A stretch of DNA of 64,000 bases from assembly GCA_900546795.1 (NCBI GenBank), contig UREG01000001.1, positions 1 to 64,000 on the forward strand. Direction: 5' to 3'. The translations under genes were made by a program, and so were the position numbers. Numbering within the stretch: the first letter of the stretch is position 1; every line of letters begins with the position of its first letter. This document shows positions 43,828 through 54,232 of this stretch, one piece after another. The notes beneath the pieces are model-generated. The model ran no database searches and was not told the origin of the DNA. It was given only the letters and a program-made list of their open reading frames with translations. The DNA is from an uncultured Veillonellaceae bacterium. GTDB lineage: Bacteria; Bacillota; Negativicutes; Veillonellales; Megasphaeraceae.

Positions 43828-44931
43828 ATGTCACGAGTATTAGACGTATATCACGCGCTCCATGAAATGCCGGAGCTTGGCATGGAAGAAGTACGCACTG
43901 CCGCCTATCTGGCACAGGCGCTGCAAAAAGCCGGCTATCAGACACAGGAGCAAATCGCAGGCAAAACCGGTGTTGCCGGAATATATGAGTCCGGAAATCC
44001 GGGCCCTGCCGTTGCCATTCGCGCCGATATGGACGCTCTCGGCATTATCATCGACGGGAAAAAGACTGCCCGCCATCTCTGCGGCCATGACGGCCACTGC
44101 GCCATGGTTCTTGCCGCAGCAGAAGAAGCTTTAGAAAAAGGATTGATTCAAAAGGGATCGCTAAAAATATTATTTCAGCCGGCAGAAGAGCTCGGCACCG
44201 GAGCCCTGTCTCTGATCGAAGGCCATGCCCTTGACGGAATCGATTATGTTTTCGGCGCTCATGTACAGCCGTCAGCCAACGTTCCGCTGGGCATGATCAC
44301 ACCGGCTATGTATCATGCCGCGTCCTGCCATTTGGAAGTACAGTTCCGCGGCGTGCCGGCACATGGGTCACGACCGCATTTAGGCGTAAATGCCATTCAT
44401 GCCGCTTCCGCCGCCATTCAGGCGGTCAATGCGATCCGCATGGATCCCAACGAATCCTACAGCATCAAAGCCACCCGGTTCCTTTCTGATTCCGGCGTTA
44501 CCAACGCGATTCCCGGCGACGCACTGGTCGTCTGGGATATCCGGGCAGAACACAATCCTACCATGGATCAGCTGAAAGAAACGGCGGAAAAAACCATCCG
44601 CCTCGCCGCGGAATCGGCCGGCGCGGCGGTTACGATGCGCTATCTTGATCTGGTTCCGGCAGCAGAATATACGGATACGGCGATTGCAATTGCAGCCGAA
44701 GCCATCAAAGCGGCTGTCGGCGAAGAGCATCTGTATGCCCCCATCCGGCTCACGGGCGGCGAAGATTTCCATCAGTTTATCCGCCATTACCCGAACCTTC
44801 AGGCAGCGTATTTCGGTATCGGCTGCGGCGTAACTCCCGGACTGCATCATCCGGACATGACGTTTGATACCTCGTACCTCGAACAGGGGAAACAGGTATA
44901 TATAGAAATCATCAAAAAATTATTAGGATAG
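43828..44931 (+). CDS. M20 family amidohydrolase (hippurate/IAA-amino acid hydrolase type), paralogue 1
   Basis: A 367-residue zinc aminoacylase. Motifs: AIRADMDALG, LCGHDGHCAM, PAEELGTGAL and GGEDFHQF near the end. The second of two adjacent ATGs (43828) is chosen because GGGGGG is 7 nt upstream and the paralogue also begins MS-VLD. These enzymes cleave N-acyl amino acids such as hippurate. It is followed 13 nt later by a close paralogue and faces the yjiHG transporter genes. Confidence 0.93.
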   Translation: MSRVLDVYHALHEMPELGMEEVRTAAYLAQALQKAGYQTQEQIAGKTGVAGIYESGNPGPAVAIRADMDALGIIIDGKKTARHLCGHDGHCAMVLAAAEEALEKGLIQKGSLKILFQPAEELGTGALSLIEGHALDGIDYVFGAHVQPSANVPLGMITPAMYHAASCHLEVQFRGVPAHGSRPHLGVNAIHAASAAIQAVNAIRMDPNESYSIKATRFLSDSGVTNAIPGDALVVWDIRAEHNPTMDQLKETAEKTIRLAAESAGAAVTMRYLDLVPAAEYTDTAIAIAAEAIKAAVGEEHLYAPIRLTGGEDFHQFIRHYPNLQAAYFGIGCGVTPGLHHPDMTFDTSYLEQGKQVYIEIIKKLLG

Positions 44932-44944
44932 GAAGTGTCGTTCA

Positions 44945-46048
44945 ATGTCTCATGTATTAGATCATTACAACTACCTGCATACGATCCCGGAGCTGGGCAT
45001 GCAGGAATTCAAAACCTCCGCATACCTGGCAGACAAGCTCGAAGCTGCCGGATATGAAGTAACCCGCAATGTAGGCGGCGCTACCGGCATCGTCGGCGTG
45101 CTCGACAGCGGCAAACCGGGACCGGTACTGGCTGTACGCGCGGATATGGACGCGCTCGGCACCATGATTGAAGGCAAACTCTGCGCCCTTCACACCTGCG
45201 GCCATGACGGCCATTCGTCCATGCTCCTTACGGCAGCAGAAGAAATCGCCAAAGAAGGCGGAATCAAACAAGGCAAACTGAAAATCTTGTTCCAGCCGGC
45301 AGAAGAAATCGGCACCGGCGCATATTCCATGATCGAAGGCGGCGCGATTGATGATGTAGAATACATTATCGGCATGCACCTGCGCCCCATCCAGGAATGC
45401 CGGAAAGGCCAGGCTGCACCGGCAATGTACTACTCTGCCTCTACCCGGGTAGAAGTAAATATCCACGGCGTACCGGCACACGGCGCACGTCCGCATTTGG
45501 GCGTAAACGTCCTGGAAGCAGCAGCGGCTATCATTCAGGCCGTCGGCCTTATCCATCTCAATCCGGTGGAAAACTACAGCGCCAAACCGACCCGTCTCCT
45601 CTGCGATTCCGGTGTGACCAATGCCATTCCGGCAGAAGCGCACCTCGTCTTTGACGTACGGGCAGCAAAAAACGACATCATGAAACAGCTTCATGAAAAA
45701 TTGAATCAGGCCATTACCGCCGGCGCCGCTACAGTAGGCGCGACCGTCGATATCGCCATGCCGATGAATATGCCGGCAGCAGAAATCGATCCGGAAGTAA
45801 CCAAACTGTTGGCAGAAGTCATTACGGAAGAATTGGGCGCAGACGCGCTGGTTGATCCGATCCAGACTCCGGGCAGCGAAGACTTCTTCTGCTACACCCA
45901 GGCAAAACCGTCCTTGAAAGCCGGATTCATCGGCTTAGGCGTCGATCTGGAACCGGGTCTGCACCATCCGAAAATGCACTTTGATACGACTGCGCTGGAA
46001 AACGGCGTACGGCTCCATAAAGCGGCCATCCGCAAATTGTTGGGCTGA
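44945..46048 (+). CDS. M20 family amidohydrolase, paralogue 2
   Basis: A 367-residue enzyme clearly duplicated from the preceding gene: same length, start (MSHVLDHYNYLH), AVRADMDALG, TCGHDGHSSM, PAEEIGTGAY and PGSEDFFCY. One difference is that the last motif carries SED instead of GED, so specificity may have shifted. AGGAAGTG precedes the ATG and a terminator follows. The two probably handle different N-acyl side chains imported by YjiHG. Confidence 0.93.
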   Translation: MSHVLDHYNYLHTIPELGMQEFKTSAYLADKLEAAGYEVTRNVGGATGIVGVLDSGKPGPVLAVRADMDALGTMIEGKLCALHTCGHDGHSSMLLTAAEEIAKEGGIKQGKLKILFQPAEEIGTGAYSMIEGGAIDDVEYIIGMHLRPIQECRKGQAAPAMYYSASTRVEVNIHGVPAHGARPHLGVNVLEAAAAIIQAVGLIHLNPVENYSAKPTRLLCDSGVTNAIPAEAHLVFDVRAAKNDIMKQLHEKLNQAITAGAATVGATVDIAMPMNMPAAEIDPEVTKLLAEVITEELGADALVDPIQTPGSEDFFCYTQAKPSLKAGFIGLGVDLEPGLHHPKMHFDTTALENGVRLHKAAIRKLLG

Positions 46049-46066
46049 TTGCATCTTACCGACTCG

Positions 46067-46093
46067 AAAGAGGCTCCAAGGAGCCTCTTTTTT
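46067..46093 (+). terminator. Terminator after M20 pair
   Basis: AAAGAGGCTCC/GGAGCCTCTTT is an 11-bp stem with a short AA-centred loop and a T-run. Confidence 0.88.
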
Positions 46094-46606
46094 ATTTGAA
46101 AAATTTATCAGATTGCATTTTTCTGTAATAATCCTTCTAATTTTTATACTTTTATATCCGCAAAAATCTCATAATTCCTGTACATTCTCCTCTTATGTCC
46201 CTTATATAAAAACATTCTACCCATGGATATGAAGTTTGCCGCTTATCCGTTTGGAGTATCGGGGTATTTCTTGCTCTATTTTCTATTTCAATATTCTTTA
46301 TCATTATTATAGCCAGATTAAAGAGTTCTCCCTCCTGTTCCCGTTTTCAACCGTATCTCCTCTGTATACCGGCTCAAGCTGCCGATTTTTATTTTACCGC
46401 ATTATGATTTATATTTTCTTATTGTAAAATTTGTTTTTTTCTTTTTATTTATTCTGCCCGCGCGATGATTTATAAGTATACCTTTTATGCTTTTTTGTAT
46501 TGATTTTACATATGCAAGATTTTATAATCAAAGTGTATCTAACAGAAGGATTTTTAATTCTTTTGTCTTTTGTACGAAAACTTTTATTTTCAGGAGGTCG
46601 ATTACT
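46094..46606 (+). promoter_or_regulatory. AT-rich spacer with promoter of threonine ammonia-lyase operon
   Basis: This is a 510-bp gene-free AT-rich stretch. TTGATT (46500-46505), a 17-nt spacer and TATAAT (46523-46528) form a good promoter, giving a leader of about 75 nt. Nothing else is recognised between 46094 and 46499. Confidence 0.7.
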
Positions 46607-47833
46607 ATGTCATCGTCTGCACCAGCCGTCAACTTATCCATGATAAAGGAAGCGCAGGAACGGCTGAAGAATGTTGCGCTTCACACGGGGCTGTCCTATA
46701 CCTCGTCTTTATCGGATATCTGCGGCGGCGAAGTATTTTTGAAAATGGAAAACTTACAGCGGACCGGTTCCTTCAAACTGCGGGGCGCTTATAACAAGAT
46801 CGCGTCGCTGACCGATGAAGAGCGGGCCAAAGGGATCATCGCTTCTTCCGCCGGCAACCATGCGCAGGGCGTGGCGCTGGCCGCCAAAACATACGGCTGC
46901 CGCGCGACGATCTGCATGCCCAAACATGCTCCCATCTCCAAAGTAACCGCTACCCGCGGCTATGGAGCGGACACGGTACTGTACGGCGAGTTTTACGATG
47001 AAACTTACGCCAAAGCCGTGGAGCTGCAAAAAGAACACGGATATACGTTCTGCCATCCGTTCAACGATCCGTTCGTCATGGCCGGCCAGGGAACAATCGG
47101 GCTGGAGATCCTCGAGGATATGCCGGATACCGAAATGGTTTTGGTTCCGATCGGCGGCGGCGGCCTGATTTCCGGCATTGCTGCGGCAGTCAAGTCCATC
47201 AATCCGAAAATCCAGGTCATCGGCGTACAGACACAACAGGTACCGTCGATGAAAGTATCCCGCCAGATCGGCTGCGTTACTACCGTAGCCGGCGGAGCCA
47301 GCTTGGCCGACGGCATCATGGTCAAGACGCCGGGCGACCTCACGTTTGATACGGTACAGCGGTATGTAGACGATATCATCACCGTCGACGAAAGCGAAAT
47401 TGCCTATGCGATCCTCTTCCTTCTCGAGAGGGTAAAAACAGTGGCGGAAGGTGCGGGAGCCGTACCGGTAGCCGCTCTGCTGCACGATAAAGTGCCGCAT
47501 TGCAAAGGCAAAAAAATCGCCGCCATGATCAGCGGCGGCAATATCGACGTAAATATGATGACCCGTATCATTAATAACGGCCTGATCAAAACCGGCCGCA
47601 AGGTATATTTCGATACGATCATTCCCGATACGCCAGGTTCGCTGTGCAGCGTACTGCAGCTCATTTCCCAGTCCGGGGCAAATGTCCTGTCCGTCACGCA
47701 CGATCGGGCGCAGAAAGATATTGAAGTCGGCTATTCACACGTTGCTTTTGAATTAGAAACGTATAACGAAGATCATATCAAAGAGCTTATCACGGCATTA
47801 GAGTCTCACCATTATTCTGTACAAGTGCGCTGA
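46607..47833 (+). CDS. ilvA: Threonine ammonia-lyase with C-terminal ACT domain
   Basis: A 408-residue PLP enzyme turning threonine into 2-oxobutanoate and ammonia. The PLP lysine is in [14 protein letters not shown], the phosphate loop is [13 protein letters not shown], and [11 protein letters not shown] is present. Residues about 330-408 form one ACT domain ([13 protein letters not shown]). The length fits the single-ACT form found in fermentative anaerobes rather than the two-ACT biosynthetic form. The ATG at 46607 has CAGGAGG; upstream in-frame ATGs have none. It is followed by a permease and RidA. Confidence 0.94.
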   Translation: MSSSAPAVNLSMIKEAQERLKNVALHTGLSYTSSLSDICGGEVFLKMENLQRTGSFKLRGAYNKIASLTDEERAKGIIASSAGNHAQGVALAAKTYGCRATICMPKHAPISKVTATRGYGADTVLYGEFYDETYAKAVELQKEHGYTFCHPFNDPFVMAGQGTIGLEILEDMPDTEMVLVPIGGGGLISGIAAAVKSINPKIQVIGVQTQQVPSMKVSRQIGCVTTVAGGASLADGIMVKTPGDLTFDTVQRYVDDIITVDESEIAYAILFLLERVKTVAEGAGAVPVAALLHDKVPHCKGKKIAAMISGGNIDVNMMTRIINNGLIKTGRKVYFDTIIPDTPGSLCSVLQLISQSGANVLSVTHDRAQKDIEVGYSHVAFELETYNEDHIKELITALESHHYSVQVR

Positions 47834-47849
47834 TTACCAGGAGGTTATT

Positions 47850-49298
47850 ATGGGTGAAGAGAAAAAGTTGGAACGAGGATTAAAACCGCGTCATGTCGAA
47901 ATGATCGCTCTCGGGGGAACGATCGGCGTAGGGCTGTTTATGGGATCTGCCAGCACAATTCAAATGGCGGGGCCATCTGTGCTTATCTGTTATGCGATCG
48001 CCGGATTAGTTATGTTTCTAATCATGCGTATCATGGGGGAAATGTTGTATCTGGAACCCGTTACCGGTTCCTTCGCTTCTTATGGTCATCGGTATATCAG
48101 TCCCTACGCCGGCTATCTCACGGCATGGTGCTACTGGTTTCTCTGGGTTGCCGTCGGTCTTTCGGAAATTACCGCCGTCGGCATCTATGTAAAATATTGG
48201 TTTCCGGCAATTCCGCAATGGATATCGGCGTTAGGCGGCATGCTCATCGTTACGCTGGCCAATGTAACCGCCGTAAAATATTACGGTGAGTTTGAATTTT
48301 GGTTTGCGCTGATCAAAGTTACCACCATCGTCGCCATGCTTCTCGTCGGCGCTGCCATAATCCTCTTTGGGTTCGGCAACAACGGAGATCCGCTGGGCTT
48401 CTCCAATCTCTGGGCAAACGGCGGATTTTTCCCGCATGGCATCGAAGGCATGCTCGGCGCGCTCTGCGTCGTTGCGGCCGCCTTCCAAGGCGTAGAACTC
48501 GTCGGCATCACTGCCGGGGAAGCGCAGAATCCCAAAGAAACGCTGCGCAAAGCCACGCAAAGCATTGTTTGGCGTATCCTCATTTTCTATATCGGCGCAG
48601 TATTTGTCGTCATCACCATTTATCCTTGGAACCAGCTCGGCATGGTAGGAAGTCCATTCGTAACCACCTTTTCCAAAGTCGGCATTACCGCCGCTGCGGG
48701 AATTATCAACTTCGTTGTGCTCACCGCCGCGCTTTCCGGCTGCAACAGCGGTATCTACAGCTCCGGCCGTATGCTCTACACGCTGGCGCAAAACGGGCAG
48801 GCGCCTAAGTTCTTCGGTAAAATATCCGCTTCCGGCGTACCGAAAAACGGCGTTATGATCACGATTGCCTGCCTGGCAGTCGGCGTAGTGCTGAATTATC
48901 TGATCCCTGATTCCAAACTTTTCCTGTATATCTACAGCGCCAGTGTCTTCCCGGGAATGGTTGCCTGGTTCGTCCTTGCCATTGCGCAGAAAAAATTCCG
49001 GGAAAAATGGGGCAAAGAAGTTATTGCCAACCACCCGTTTAAATCGGTACTGTATCCATACAGCAACTATTTCTGCGTCATCTTTCTCCTTCTCGTCATT
49101 GTCGGCATGTGGTTCAATCCTGACACGCGCATGTCGCTCATCGTGGGCTGGATCTACTGCGCCATCTTAACGGCCGGCTATTTCCTCTTTGGCCTTCACA
49201 AAAAAGAATACGGCAAACACCCGGACGAAGCCCATGTGGAAGAAATTCATTTCTCCAAAACGGCTGCGCCGACCACGGTCAACGCCCGCAATCTCTAA
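47850..49298 (+). CDS. AAT-family amino acid permease
   Basis: A 482-residue APC-superfamily permease with 12 helices. The start [20 protein letters not shown] is the AAT signature. It lies 16 nt after the threonine ammonia-lyase gene and 25 nt before ridA in one operon. That context predicts import of threonine, serine or a related amino acid for fermentation. Confidence 0.93.
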   Translation: MGEEKKLERGLKPRHVEMIALGGTIGVGLFMGSASTIQMAGPSVLICYAIAGLVMFLIMRIMGEMLYLEPVTGSFASYGHRYISPYAGYLTAWCYWFLWVAVGLSEITAVGIYVKYWFPAIPQWISALGGMLIVTLANVTAVKYYGEFEFWFALIKVTTIVAMLLVGAAIILFGFGNNGDPLGFSNLWANGGFFPHGIEGMLGALCVVAAAFQGVELVGITAGEAQNPKETLRKATQSIVWRILIFYIGAVFVVITIYPWNQLGMVGSPFVTTFSKVGITAAAGIINFVVLTAALSGCNSGIYSSGRMLYTLAQNGQAPKFFGKISASGVPKNGVMITIACLAVGVVLNYLIPDSKLFLYIYSASVFPGMVAWFVLAIAQKKFREKWGKEVIANHPFKSVLYPYSNYFCVIFLLLVIVGMWFNPDTRMSLIVGWIYCAILTAGYFLFGLHKKEYGKHPDEAHVEEIHFSKTAAPTTVNARNL

Positions 49299-49323
49299 TT
49301 TTTAGTCACCAGGAGGTCTATTC

Positions 49324-49704
49324 ATGAAAAAAGTAATTACTACCGCAAAGGCACCGGCCGCTGTCGGACCCTATTCCCAGGCGATCCTTGCCGGCGATTA
49401 TCTCTTCGCTTCCGGCCAGATTCCCCTTATCCCTGAAACAGGCGAACTGGCGCAGGGTGGCATAGAAGCCCAGGCCAAGCAGGCTTTGGAAAATGTCTGC
49501 GCTGTGCTGAAAGAAGCCGGCCTGACTACGGAGCATGTCGTCAAAACAACGGTATATATCACCGACATGCAGAATTTTGCTAAAGTAAACGAACTCTACG
49601 GCGCCTATTTCCACACCACCCTTCCGGCCCGCTCCTGCGTAGCGGTAAAAGAACTGCCAAAAGGCGCGCTGGTGGAAGTAGAAATTCTCGCTTACGCGAA
49701 ATAA
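49324..49704 (+). CDS. ridA: RidA family enamine/imine deaminase (paralogue 2)
   Basis: A 126-residue RidA with the usual motifs: APAAVGPYSQAILAGDYLFA and LPARSCVAVKELPKGALVEV, the latter with the active-site Arg. CAGGAGG precedes the ATG. Its position after threonine ammonia-lyase fits its known role of hydrolysing the 2-aminocrotonate intermediate. It shares length and motifs with the protein at 30243. Confidence 0.95.
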   Translation: MKKVITTAKAPAAVGPYSQAILAGDYLFASGQIPLIPETGELAQGGIEAQAKQALENVCAVLKEAGLTTEHVVKTTVYITDMQNFAKVNELYGAYFHTTLPARSCVAVKELPKGALVEVEILAYAK

Positions 49705-49720
49705 GCGCCTCTCTTTCTCT

Positions 49721-49757
49721 AAAAAACGGTTTGCTTCCTCTGGGGCAGGCCGTTTTT
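49721..49757 (+). terminator. Terminator after ridA 2
   Basis: AAAACGG pairs with CCGTTTT, with TTGC/GCAG extending it imperfectly, followed by TTTTTTTATT. Confidence 0.7.
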
Positions 49758-49929
49758 TTATTCCTATCAGCCCGCTGAAAATTTTTTTCTTTTCCCATTG
49801 ACCGGTTCCAACTACCGACTTCTATACTAAAGATACCAACCGGCGTCTTTTCTGCCGGTTCATACTGCCGTACTAGGCTGCGGCAATCCATAAATCGAAC
49901 CACGACGCCTTATAAAGGAGGAATTCATT

Positions 49930-50769
49930 ATGACTACTTTGCAGAAAACCGTATGGCTGGTTACCGGATGTTCGTCCGGACTTGGAAAAAGCTTTGCCAA
50001 AGTCCTTGCCCAGGCGGGCTGCCTTGTCTTTGCCACCGCGCGGAACATCGACTCTCTGACAGCGCTGAAAGAAGCGTTTCCCACGCAAATTTACCCGCTG
50101 AAACTCGACGTCACCCATAAAGAGGATATCCAGCAAGCCGTCCAAACGGTCATCAGCCGCGCCGGCCGGATCGACGGGCTGATCAATAACGCCGGCTATT
50201 GTTACCGCGCCGCCATTGAAGAAGGCGAAGAAGCCGGGATTCAGGAACTGTTTCAAACGCATGTATTCGGCCCTGCCGCGCTCATGCAGGAAGTCCTGCC
50301 GTATATGCGCCGAAATAGAAGCGGCAAGATCGTCAATATTTCTTCTGTCGCCGCCATCACTACGCTGGAAGGCTCCGGCTATTACGGCGCGGCAAAACGC
50401 GCCTTGGAAGGAATTACCAGCGCACTGCAAAAAGAAGTATCACCCCTTGGCATTACTGCAATGGCGGTAGAACCGGGCGCCTTCCGCACCGACTTCAGCG
50501 GCCGCTCGTTAAAAGAATCGGCAGTCCGTATTCCCGACTATGAAGCCACAGCCGGTCTGCGCCGGATCGAAAACGACCACACCCACGGCACGCAGTGCGG
50601 CGATCCCAATAAAAGCGCCCGCCTGATCATTCAGGCCGTTGTTTCCCCTAACCCGCCGTCAGTATTCATCTTAGGCGGCGACGCCTGGGATATTTATGAA
50701 CAAATCGACGCCCAACGGCGCAGCGAGATGGCTCCCTGGCTAGAAGAAAGCAAACAAACCTGTTTTTAA
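49930..50769 (+). CDS. Short-chain dehydrogenase/reductase
   Basis: A 279-residue classical SDR. The NAD(P) motif is VTGCSSGLGKSFA, followed by NNAGYC and the catalytic Ser-Tyr-Lys in ISSVAAITTLEGSGYYGAAK. ATAAAGGAGG precedes the ATG. It starts a run of three small redox genes (SDR, RibD-like, FMN reductase-like) spaced 12-50 nt apart. The substrate is unknown. Confidence 0.93.
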   Translation: MTTLQKTVWLVTGCSSGLGKSFAKVLAQAGCLVFATARNIDSLTALKEAFPTQIYPLKLDVTHKEDIQQAVQTVISRAGRIDGLINNAGYCYRAAIEEGEEAGIQELFQTHVFGPAALMQEVLPYMRRNRSGKIVNISSVAAITTLEGSGYYGAAKRALEGITSALQKEVSPLGITAMAVEPGAFRTDFSGRSLKESAVRIPDYEATAGLRRIENDHTHGTQCGDPNKSARLIIQAVVSPNPPSVFILGGDAWDIYEQIDAQRRSEMAPWLEESKQTCF

Positions 50770-50818
50770 CTGCCGTTTTTTCGGCAATACTCTTTGACTG
50801 TAATCGAAAGGAACTCTG

Positions 50819-51544
50819 ATGAAACGCCCATATATCATTTGCCATATGCTCACCGCATTGGACGGAAAAATTGCCGGCGCCTCCCTGCAGCTTGCGCAGG
50901 TACAGCCTTTGACCGCTGCGTATGCTAAAATCCGGGAAGACTACCGAGCAGACGCCTGGGCATATGGAACTACGACTACGAAAGAATTCACTCAAAACCG
51001 CCGTCCGGTTATAATTCCGTCCGATACTACTGTACCGGACGGCGACTACATCGCCCGCAGGGATATTCCGTTTTACTACATATCGATCGATACCTTAGGC
51101 GAAATTGGCTGGGAGTCGGGAATCTTTCAAAAAGAAGGCCGCCCGGATGCCCATGTTGTCGAAGTGCTGACCGAGTCCACACCGCTTTCTTACCGCGTCT
51201 ACTTACGCCGCCAAGGCGTCTCTTATATCCTGGCCGGCAAACACACGTTAGACTGCCGGATCGCCGCGCAAAAGCTGGCTTCCCTATTTGGCATCGCCAC
51301 GCTGCTCCTTTGCGGCGGCGGGGTCGTCAACTATTCGTTTCTATGTCAGGACAGCATTGATGAACTCAGCCTGGTCCTTGCTCCCACAGCCGACGGCAAT
51401 TGTCAGACGCCAGCGCTCTTTTCCTCGTCTTCCTTTATTCAAACGCCGGCTGCCGCCGCTTTCTCTTTAGAGGACGTGCGCCGGATCGAGCCAGACGGCG
51501 TATATCTCCGGTATCGCCGCACCTATTCCACCGAATGTCAATGA
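50819..51544 (+). CDS. RibD C-terminal domain / dihydrofolate reductase-like protein
   Basis: A 241-residue protein with only the reductase half of RibD. It begins PYIICHMLTALDGKIAG, a strong family start, and later has LLCGGGVVNYSFL (nucleotide binding) and DELSLVLAP. The N-terminal deaminase domain of RibD is missing, so it is not the riboflavin enzyme itself but a stand-alone NADPH-dependent reductase. GAAAGGA precedes the ATG. Confidence 0.88.
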   Translation: MKRPYIICHMLTALDGKIAGASLQLAQVQPLTAAYAKIREDYRADAWAYGTTTTKEFTQNRRPVIIPSDTTVPDGDYIARRDIPFYYISIDTLGEIGWESGIFQKEGRPDAHVVEVLTESTPLSYRVYLRRQGVSYILAGKHTLDCRIAAQKLASLFGIATLLLCGGGVVNYSFLCQDSIDELSLVLAPTADGNCQTPALFSSSSFIQTPAAAAFSLEDVRRIEPDGVYLRYRRTYSTECQ

Positions 51545-51556
51545 AAGGACTTTGCC

Positions 51557-52093
51557 ATGAAAAAACAAATTCTGCTTCTTGCCGGCAGCCCGCGCAAAAA
51601 CGGCAACTCCGACACTCTCTGCAATTCTTTTAAAAAAGGCTGTGAAGAACAAGGCCATCAGGTACAAAAAATCTATCTGCAGGATCAGCATATCCAAGGC
51701 TGCACCGCCTGCTATGCCTGTAAAAAACTGGGACACTGCATTCTGAAAGACGACGCTGCCGAGGTCCAGCGCGCGATGATTCAGGCAGACGTCATCGTTT
51801 TGGCTTCCCCGGTATACTTTTACAGTATTTCCGGCCAGTTAAAAACATTGATCGACCGCTGTCTGTCCTGCGCCGCGAAATTATCGGGGAAAGACTTCTA
51901 TTTCCTGCTTACCGCGGCGGACAGCAAAGAAGAAATGAAACGGGCCGCCGATGCGCTCACCGGTTTTACAGACTGCATCTCCGGCTCCCGGGTAAAAGGC
52001 ATCGTCTATGGGGACGGCGCATGGCAGCTGGGCGATATCCAGGGCCATCCGGCTTTAGAGGAAGCCTATCAGCTGGGAAAACAAATCCAATAA
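51557..52093 (+). CDS. NADPH-dependent FMN reductase-like / flavodoxin-fold protein
   Basis: A 178-residue flavin protein: LLAGSPRKNGNSDTLC is the FMN phosphate loop of the iron-sulfur flavoprotein/FMN reductase group, and SPVYFYSISGQLKTLIDR is the second signature. CTACYACKKLGHC resembles the short cysteine motif seen in related ISF-like proteins; it could hold Fe-S or simply be redox-active. AAAGGA precedes the ATG, 12 nt after the RibD-like gene. Confidence 0.9.
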   Translation: MKKQILLLAGSPRKNGNSDTLCNSFKKGCEEQGHQVQKIYLQDQHIQGCTACYACKKLGHCILKDDAAEVQRAMIQADVIVLASPVYFYSISGQLKTLIDRCLSCAAKLSGKDFYFLLTAADSKEEMKRAADALTGFTDCISGSRVKGIVYGDGAWQLGDIQGHPALEEAYQLGKQIQ

Positions 52094-52233
52094 CAGTACA
52101 GTCAGACAGTTTCTTTCTAAGATCTACCGATATGCTGTATCTGCCTTCCTTCTCTTTCAAAAGAATCTTTGCATTGTTATTAAAAAAATCCAGCAACTCC
52201 CGATGCTTCATATATCTATCCACTCAAAAAAAC

Positions 52234-52265
52234 AAGGAAGCCGTTTTATATAAAACGGCTTCCTT
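52234..52265. terminator. Bidirectional terminator between FMN reductase and TonB receptor
   Basis: A perfect 32-bp palindrome with half-site AAGGAAGCCGTTTTAT, flanked by A- and T-runs, between converging genes. Confidence 0.92.
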
Positions 52266-52309
52266 ATTTTTCTGTATTCTATTTTTCTATTTTCTATCGA
52301 GTGTCCCGC

Positions 52310-54232
52310 TTAGATCTTCCATTCTGCGCCGACACGCCAGAGACGGCCTTCGACGTTGAGATCGTAGATCTCTTTTCCAAGGATATTATCGACAGCAGCA
52401 AAAACTCGCCGCCCTTCACCCAGCCGTTTGTTTACCGCCAGATTCAGCGTATTATAGGAATAATCCTGACCGGAAGAAGACGTTCCGTGCGTACCGCCGC
52501 TTCTCATATCCGTTACAAATTCGTCCCACAGCGTAACGCTTACGCCATGGCTGGAACCGCTGTCGTAGTTTAACTCCAGACGGCTGATATTTTTAGCCCG
52601 GCTTTCCAGACGATTGCCATCGCCGTCTTCTGCCGTCAGCCAGTTGCTCGTTGCCCGAACCTGCCAGTTGTCGCTGATCTTTTGTTTTACTTCCAGCTCC
52701 ACGCCTTTGAGTACCGCTTCCGATACGTTTACATACCCATACCGCCGGTTCCCTAAGTTCGTCCAGTTGATCAGATTGTCTACCTTATTATGGAAGTAGG
52801 TTACTTTTGCAGCCGTCTTGCCAAACTCTGCTTCGTACCCAATATCCCAGTTATTCGATTCTTCCGCTTCCAAATCCGGGTTCCCTACGATATCAAACAT
52901 GCCGAAATGGCTGATCGAACCGTACAATTCCGTCAATGTCGGCGCTTTAAACCCTTTGCCCCAGTTTGCTTTTATCCGACGCGTGTCATTGATAAAATAC
53001 GTGGCTCCGATTTTCGGCGTCGTCTTGCTGCCAAAATCGTCATAATGGTCGTACCGCACCGATGGAATGACCAGGAGAGAATCCGACACGAGCCATTCGT
53101 CCTGAATATACCCGGCATACATATTCAGATCCCGGCTGTCTGCATTCGAGCCCAAATTGTCCCCTTCCACCGTATTGCTGCGATACTCTGCGCCAACCGT
53201 AAGCAAATGACGGTCATTAAGCTGGATCGAATCCTTGCCTTCCACGCCCCAAAGCGTAAAATCATTCTGCGCTTCTCTGGCTTTAAACGTAAAGTCGGCC
53301 CAGTTCATGGCAATATCAAATTTTTTCTTTTCCAGCTTGCTGTAATACGTCCGGAACATATAATCGCTGCGGTCCGTTTTTCCGCTGTAACCCAAGCTGT
53401 AATCAAACCGTCTTGCTTTCACATAGCCGTTTTCCAGGCCTTCGCCAAACGCCGTATAATCCGATCCCAGATTAATATCGGAGTTTTCATTGTAATAACC
53501 GATTCGGAAATCAAACGCCCGGTTGGCATCCAGCGTATACTTGCCGGAAAATCCAAAGGTCTGCCGCGGCCCATGATAATACGTCCCCGGCCCTTCTCCG
53601 ACCAGGCGCCACCGCTGCTGTTCAAACCGCGCGTCGATGGTGCCGCTGAACTTGCCGTATCTGCCCAGATCCCAGCGGTAATAATTACTCATCGCTTCCG
53701 TTCCGGCAGACGCGCCTACAGTAAACGACGGTTTGCCGTCTGATTCTTTTGTAATAATATTGATTACCCCTCCGATAGCGTCCGAACCATACTGAGCGGA
53801 AGCCGCCCCCCGCACGATTTCGATCCGTTCAATGTTCGATAAATTGATGCGATCCAGCGCATATACATTGGCAGTTTCGTTCGTATCTTCATCTGCCATG
53901 CGCAGTCCGTTGATCAGAATCAAATTGTCGTTTGAATTTGTCCCGCGGATCTGTACATTATGACCGGCAGCCTGCGGCCGAACGTCCACATTCGAAGCCA
54001 ATTTCAGTGCCTGATAAACATCAGCAGCCCCTAACCGCTCTATATCTTCTGCCGTGATCACCTCTACTGTACTGGGAACTGCCTTCAATTCCGCTTCCGT
54101 TCTCGTAGCGGTTACCACTACGGCGTCCGTATCAAATACAGAGTCTGCCGCCCAAGCCGGCGCTGCCATCCATAAGACGACGGCGCAGGAAATCATGCCG
54201 TACCGTACCATTCGTGCTTTGCGTACTTCCAT
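52310..54232 (-). CDS. TonB-dependent outer-membrane receptor 1
   Basis: A 640-residue receptor. A signal peptide ends at PAWAADS (about residue 29). The TonB box region is DAVVVTATRTEAEL. The plug (about 35-165) holds VQIRGTNSNDNLILINGLRM and IERIEIVRGAASAQYGSDAIGGVINIIT. The 22-strand barrel follows. The layout is that of BtuB/CirA-like receptors for cobalamin, siderophores or haem. It ends in EWKI rather than the usual aromatic residue. GAGGAGATG precedes the ATG. It stands alone and implies a diderm organism. Confidence 0.94.
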   Translation of the reverse strand: MEVRKARMVRYGMISCAVVLWMAAPAWAADSVFDTDAVVVTATRTEAELKAVPSTVEVITAEDIERLGAADVYQALKLASNVDVRPQAAGHNVQIRGTNSNDNLILINGLRMADEDTNETANVYALDRINLSNIERIEIVRGAASAQYGSDAIGGVINIITKESDGKPSFTVGASAGTEAMSNYYRWDLGRYGKFSGTIDARFEQQRWRLVGEGPGTYYHGPRQTFGFSGKYTLDANRAFDFRIGYYNENSDINLGSDYTAFGEGLENGYVKARRFDYSLGYSGKTDRSDYMFRTYYSKLEKKKFDIAMNWADFTFKAREAQNDFTLWGVEGKDSIQLNDRHLLTVGAEYRSNTVEGDNLGSNADSRDLNMYAGYIQDEWLVSDSLLVIPSVRYDHYDDFGSKTTPKIGATYFINDTRRIKANWGKGFKAPTLTELYGSISHFGMFDIVGNPDLEAEESNNWDIGYEAEFGKTAAKVTYFHNKVDNLINWTNLGNRRYGYVNVSEAVLKGVELEVKQKISDNWQVRATSNWLTAEDGDGNRLESRAKNISRLELNYDSGSSHGVSVTLWDEFVTDMRSGGTHGTSSSGQDYSYNTLNLAVNKRLGEGRRVFAAVDNILGKEIYDLNVEGRLWRVGAEWKI

